Shown here: positions 61,238-64,000 of the stretch, piece after piece
How the letters are laid out: each line of letters starts with the position of its first letter
Position numbering within the stretch: position 1 is the stretch's first letter
Assembly: GCA_038204465.1 (NCBI GenBank)
Contig: JBBRCX010000009.1
Location: 1-64,000 of the forward strand
DNA: 64,000 bases
Direction of reading: 5' to 3'
Origin: JBBRCX01 sp038204465
GTDB lineage: Bacteria; Planctomycetota; Phycisphaerae; Tepidisphaerales; Tepidisphaeraceae
Program-made: the position numbers and the translations under genes
Notes under the pieces: generated by a model
Told to the model about the DNA's origin: nothing
What the model saw: only the letters and a program-made list of their open reading frames with translations
The model's database searches: none

Positions 61238-63766
61238 ATGACCCATCCGACGCTGTTTGAAACAGGCCTGACGACGATCGCTCCGCCCGAGCCGATCGAG
61301 GGGCCGTTTGCCGGCGTCGCCCTCGAGCAGAGCATCGATCGCGTGCTCGACTACGCCATTCCTCGCCGGCTTCTGCCCCTGCTTAGCGTCGGGCAGCGCG
61401 TGCGCGTTCCGCTCGGTCGCGGCAACCGCCCGACGCGCGGCTACGTCGTGTCCATCCACGAAACGACAACCTATCCGAAGATCAAGAAGCTCTCCGCAAT
61501 CGACGACGAGCGCATCCTCATCCCGCCGAAGCTCATGGAACTTTCCCGCTGGATGAGCCGCTATTACATCACCCCGCTGGGGACGGTCCTGGAGAGCGTG
61601 ATCCCCTCCGCGGTAAAGAAGAAGATCGGAATTGGCTACGCGCAGATCGTTCGCCTCGCCCAGGACCGCGAGCAGATCCAGGCGATCGTGGAGAAGACCA
61701 GCGCTCCCAGGCGCCGCTCGATCCTCGCCCGGCTGCTTCAGCTCGAGCCGGGCGGCGCCATCGACATCGTCCGCCTCGCGGGCGAGTCCGGCGCAACGGT
61801 CCCCACCGTCCGCAAGCTTGCGCGGCTTGGACTCATCACCATCACAGCGGAAATCGACCTTCCCCGCTTCGCTGCCGGCGCGGCCGTCCTGGCCGGCGGG
61901 GGGGAGCAGGAGATCGCTCTCAACCTGGTCCAGCAGATGGCCTTCGACGCGCTCCTGCCGCGCGTGCGCGACGGGGGCTTCTCCGTCAGCCTCCTGCTCG
62001 GCGTCACCGGCAGCGGCAAGACGGAGATCTACCTCCAATGCATCCGCGAAGTGGTCGCGGCCGGCAAGCAGGCAATCGTCCTGGTCCCGGAAATCGCCCT
62101 CACGCCCCAGACCGTCCGCCGCTTCACCGCCCGCTTTCGCGGCGTCGCCATCCTTCATAGCGGGCTGAGCGCCACCGAGCGTCATCGCTTCTGGCAACAG
62201 GTTTCGACCGGCCACGCCCGGGTCGTCGTCGGGGCGCGCTCCGCCATCTTCGCGCCGGTCTCGAATCTCGGGATGATCGTCGTCGACGAGGAGCACGAAG
62301 CGAGCTACAAGCAGGACACCGCTCCGCGCTATCACGCCCGAGACCTGGCGATCAAGCGCGGACAGCTCGAGAACGTTCCCGTCCTCCTCGGCAGCGCCAC
62401 GCCGTCCCTCGAGACGTTCTATAAAGTTGTCTCAGAGAGCGGCGCCGCACCGCCGGGAGATCTCCAGGCCTGGAAAACCAACTTCATCCCGCGCGCCCTG
62501 CAGAACGCCGGTCTGCGCGGCGACGTTTCTCCCCATGCCGGCGCAGACCCCGAGCGCAGCGCCGCCCCGGGTCCGCTTGCGCCATCCTCATCCATCGAAC
62601 CTCCCGCGCCTCCCGCCGTGCCCTCTGCGTATCAGCTTCTGCTCCTCCCCAGCCGCGTGCGCGGACTTGCCATGCCGCACGTCGAGCTCGTGGACATGAA
62701 GAAGCAGAACCGCTTCCGTCGCGGCGTCCACCTACTCTCCCAGCGCCTCGAGCACCTGCTGCGCACAACGATCGAGTCTGGGCACCAGGCGATCCTGCTG
62801 CTCAATCGCCGCGGCTACTCCAATTTCGTCTATTGCGCCTCCTGCTCCAATGTCATTCAGTGCCGTTTCTGCGACGCCACGATGACCTATCATCGCTCCG
62901 CCGGCGCCAAGGCCCAGGGCGCATCGCTGGCCGAAGGAATTCACACCGGGCAACTGCATTGCCACTATTGCCTGGCGGTCAATCCATTGCCCGACCAGTG
63001 CCCGGTCTGCCACAAAAAACTCAGTCTTTTCGGCCTCGGGACGCAGCGGGTCGAGGAAGAGCTGGCGCGGAAATTCCCCGAGTTGAAGTTCGCCCGGGTC
63101 GACAGCGACTCGATGCGCAGCTCGAAAGACTACGAGGCCCTGCTCGGCCGGTTTGCGAAGGGCGAGATCCAGGTGATGCTCGGGACGCAGATGATCGCCA
63201 AGGGCCTCGACTACCCCAACGTCACGCTCGTAGGCGTGATCAGCGGCGACACCGCCCTCGCGCTTCCCGACTTCCGCGCCGCCGAGCGAACGTTTCAGCT
63301 CATTACGCAGGTCGCCGGCCGCGCCGGCCGCGGCGACTCCGCCGGGCGAGTCGTGCTTCAGACCTTCCTCCCCGACGACCCGACCATCCAGGCGGCGATT
63401 CGGCAGGACTTCCTCGGCTTCGCCAGGACGGAGTTGGTCAGCCGGCGCGAGGTGGGGCTCCCGCCTTTCTGCCGCATGGTTCGGATCGTGCTGCGCGACC
63501 AGGAGCCCGAGAAACTGCACAAGCGCTCGGAGCAGCTCGCCGCCAAGCTTGCCGATGCCGCCGCCGCCGAGGGGGACCTGATTCGGATGAAGGGCCCGAT
63601 GCCCTGCGCCATCAGCCGCATCGCGGGCTACTTCCGCAACCAGATCGTGATGACCTGTCCGACAGCAGGGCCGCTGCAGCGCGTCCTGGCCACGGTGCGC
63701 GAGAAGGGCGGGCTGGCCAAGAGCGATCGAATTGCCGTGGACGTGGACCCCGTTTCGCTCTTGTGA
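61238..63766 (+). CDS. priA: Primosomal protein N' (replication restart helicase)
   Basis: 842 residues from ATG 61238. PriA reloads DnaB at stalled forks. Seen in order: the 3'-end-binding N-terminal domain, Walker A GVTGSGKTEIYL, the DEEH helicase box, GSATPSLETF, the two zinc-binding clusters (CASCSNVIQCRFC and LHCHYCLAVNPLPDQCPVCH) and the C-terminal GTQMIAKGLDYPNVTLVGVI with QVAGRAGRG. A Pro/Ala-rich insert of about 60 residues follows the TPSLET motif (about 62425-62640), not seen in typical PriA. Divergent from the membrane protein gene. Confidence 0.95.
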   Translation: MTHPTLFETGLTTIAPPEPIEGPFAGVALEQSIDRVLDYAIPRRLLPLLSVGQRVRVPLGRGNRPTRGYVVSIHETTTYPKIKKLSAIDDERILIPPKLMELSRWMSRYYITPLGTVLESVIPSAVKKKIGIGYAQIVRLAQDREQIQAIVEKTSAPRRRSILARLLQLEPGGAIDIVRLAGESGATVPTVRKLARLGLITITAEIDLPRFAAGAAVLAGGGEQEIALNLVQQMAFDALLPRVRDGGFSVSLLLGVTGSGKTEIYLQCIREVVAAGKQAIVLVPEIALTPQTVRRFTARFRGVAILHSGLSATERHRFWQQVSTGHARVVVGARSAIFAPVSNLGMIVVDEEHEASYKQDTAPRYHARDLAIKRGQLENVPVLLGSATPSLETFYKVVSESGAAPPGDLQAWKTNFIPRALQNAGLRGDVSPHAGADPERSAAPGPLAPSSSIEPPAPPAVPSAYQLLLLPSRVRGLAMPHVELVDMKKQNRFRRGVHLLSQRLEHLLRTTIESGHQAILLLNRRGYSNFVYCASCSNVIQCRFCDATMTYHRSAGAKAQGASLAEGIHTGQLHCHYCLAVNPLPDQCPVCHKKLSLFGLGTQRVEEELARKFPELKFARVDSDSMRSSKDYEALLGRFAKGEIQVMLGTQMIAKGLDYPNVTLVGVISGDTALALPDFRAAERTFQLITQVAGRAGRGDSAGRVVLQTFLPDDPTIQAAIRQDFLGFARTELVSRREVGLPPFCRMVRIVLRDQEPEKLHKRSEQLAAKLADAAAAEGDLIRMKGPMPCAISRIAGYFRNQIVMTCPTAGPLQRVLATVREKGGLAKSDRIAVDVDPVSLL

Positions 63767-63811
63767 CGGCAACCGAACGACGACTATCCGCGCCTAGAAT
63801 CGGTTCGAACA

Positions 63812-64000
63812 ATGTGCGGACGCTACAGCTTATTCAAGCTCAACCAACTGCTCGAATACTTCCCGTGGATCAACGTTCCCCCGGGCCTGCGTCCGCGCTA
63901 CAACATCGCCCCCACTCAGCCGGTTCTCGCGGCCACCAACCAGCACCCCGACCGCTTCGACTATTTCCACTGGGGCCTGATTCCCTCCTGGGCGAAGGAC
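63812..64000 (+). CDS. SOS response-associated peptidase (SRAP/YedK/HMCES), N-terminal part
   Basis: The frame is open from ATG 63812 to the end of the window (63 codons). MCGRYSLFKLNQLLEYF with the catalytic Cys2, YNIAPTQPV and HWGLIPSWAKD are the first motifs of SRAP-domain proteins, which form a thiazolidine bond with abasic sites in single-stranded DNA. It follows priA by 45 bases on the same strand and may share its transcript. The C-terminal part is outside the window. Confidence 0.93.
   Translation, partial: MCGRYSLFKLNQLLEYFPWINVPPGLRPRYNIAPTQPVLAATNQHPDRFDYFHWGLIPSWAKD

Noticed and set aside
61193..62335. Long minus-strand frame opposite priA
   Set aside because: It has no family features and mirrors the GC bias of the priA codons.

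Overview
The window is high-GC, densely coded bacterial DNA that most resembles a planctomycete, probably of the class Phycisphaerae. The signs are a DUF58/BatA/VWA/DUF4175-like/prenyltransferase-repeat operon, a small protein with the CxxCGYDLRxxxxRCPECG zinc ribbon common in that phylum, an ECF sigma factor with a long membrane-anchored C-terminal extension, AraC/phytanoyl-dioxygenase gene pairs, bactofilins, and an LPS-type envelope gene set. This placement comes from reading motifs; no database was searched.

Layout. 1-10.2 kb: a rightward operon of MoxR-associated type (DUF58 end, two BatA/VWA membrane proteins, a 1.3-kb-residue membrane coiled-coil protein, a terpene-cyclase-like repeat protein). 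10.2-16 kb: leftward genes for a PhyH dioxygenase, an AraC regulator, succinate dehydrogenase SdhA and SdhC with a DinB-like gene between them and no sdhB, and TruB. 16-22 kb: rightward single genes (four homing-endonuclease-associated repeats without a nuclease, PAP2 phosphatase, an unknown HExxH membrane protein, a GT2 glycosyltransferase, a VOC protein, a NagB/PIG-L fusion). 22-32 kb: an accessory region with a C-rich tract, a transposase remnant fused to a five-haem cytochrome, an FTR1 iron permease with an RcnR-like repressor, a divergent heavy-metal P-type ATPase with an altered transport motif, a frameshifted glycosyltransferase, an ABC exporter, AT-rich palindromic repeats, a possible toxin-antitoxin relic, an M50 protease and an IS remnant. 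32-38.5 kb: a NAD-dependent epimerase-like protein, HemC, a PAS/GAF/receiver protein, a 17-bp tandem array bounded by two palindromes, and an ECF sigma factor. 38.5-48 kb: surface polysaccharide and envelope genes (O-antigen ligase, WecA-like transferase, NeuD-like acetyltransferase, two bactofilins, heptosyltransferase, LPS kinase with two kinase-like halves) and an MFS gene with a large internal deletion. 48-54 kb: AraC regulator, PhyH dioxygenase and ceramidase-like protein, then a sigma/anti-sigma/STN-domain operon. 54-64 kb: trpB and trpA separated by a 4-kb gene on the other strand for a very large secreted protein, a membrane protein, PriA and the start of an SRAP (YedK/HMCES) gene.

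How it works together. Housekeeping functions (tRNA modification, haem and tryptophan synthesis, succinate oxidation, replication restart) alternate with envelope assembly and small regulatory cassettes. The 22-32 kb stretch carries most of the gene decay and mobile-element traces and is the best candidate for an acquired metal-handling island. Its core is an RcnR-type repressor whose residues H3/C35/H60/H64 match the Ni/Co-sensing fingerprint but which sits in front of an iron permease and opposite a P1B-like ATPase with SPA in place of CPC. No tRNA, rRNA or CRISPR array was recognised.
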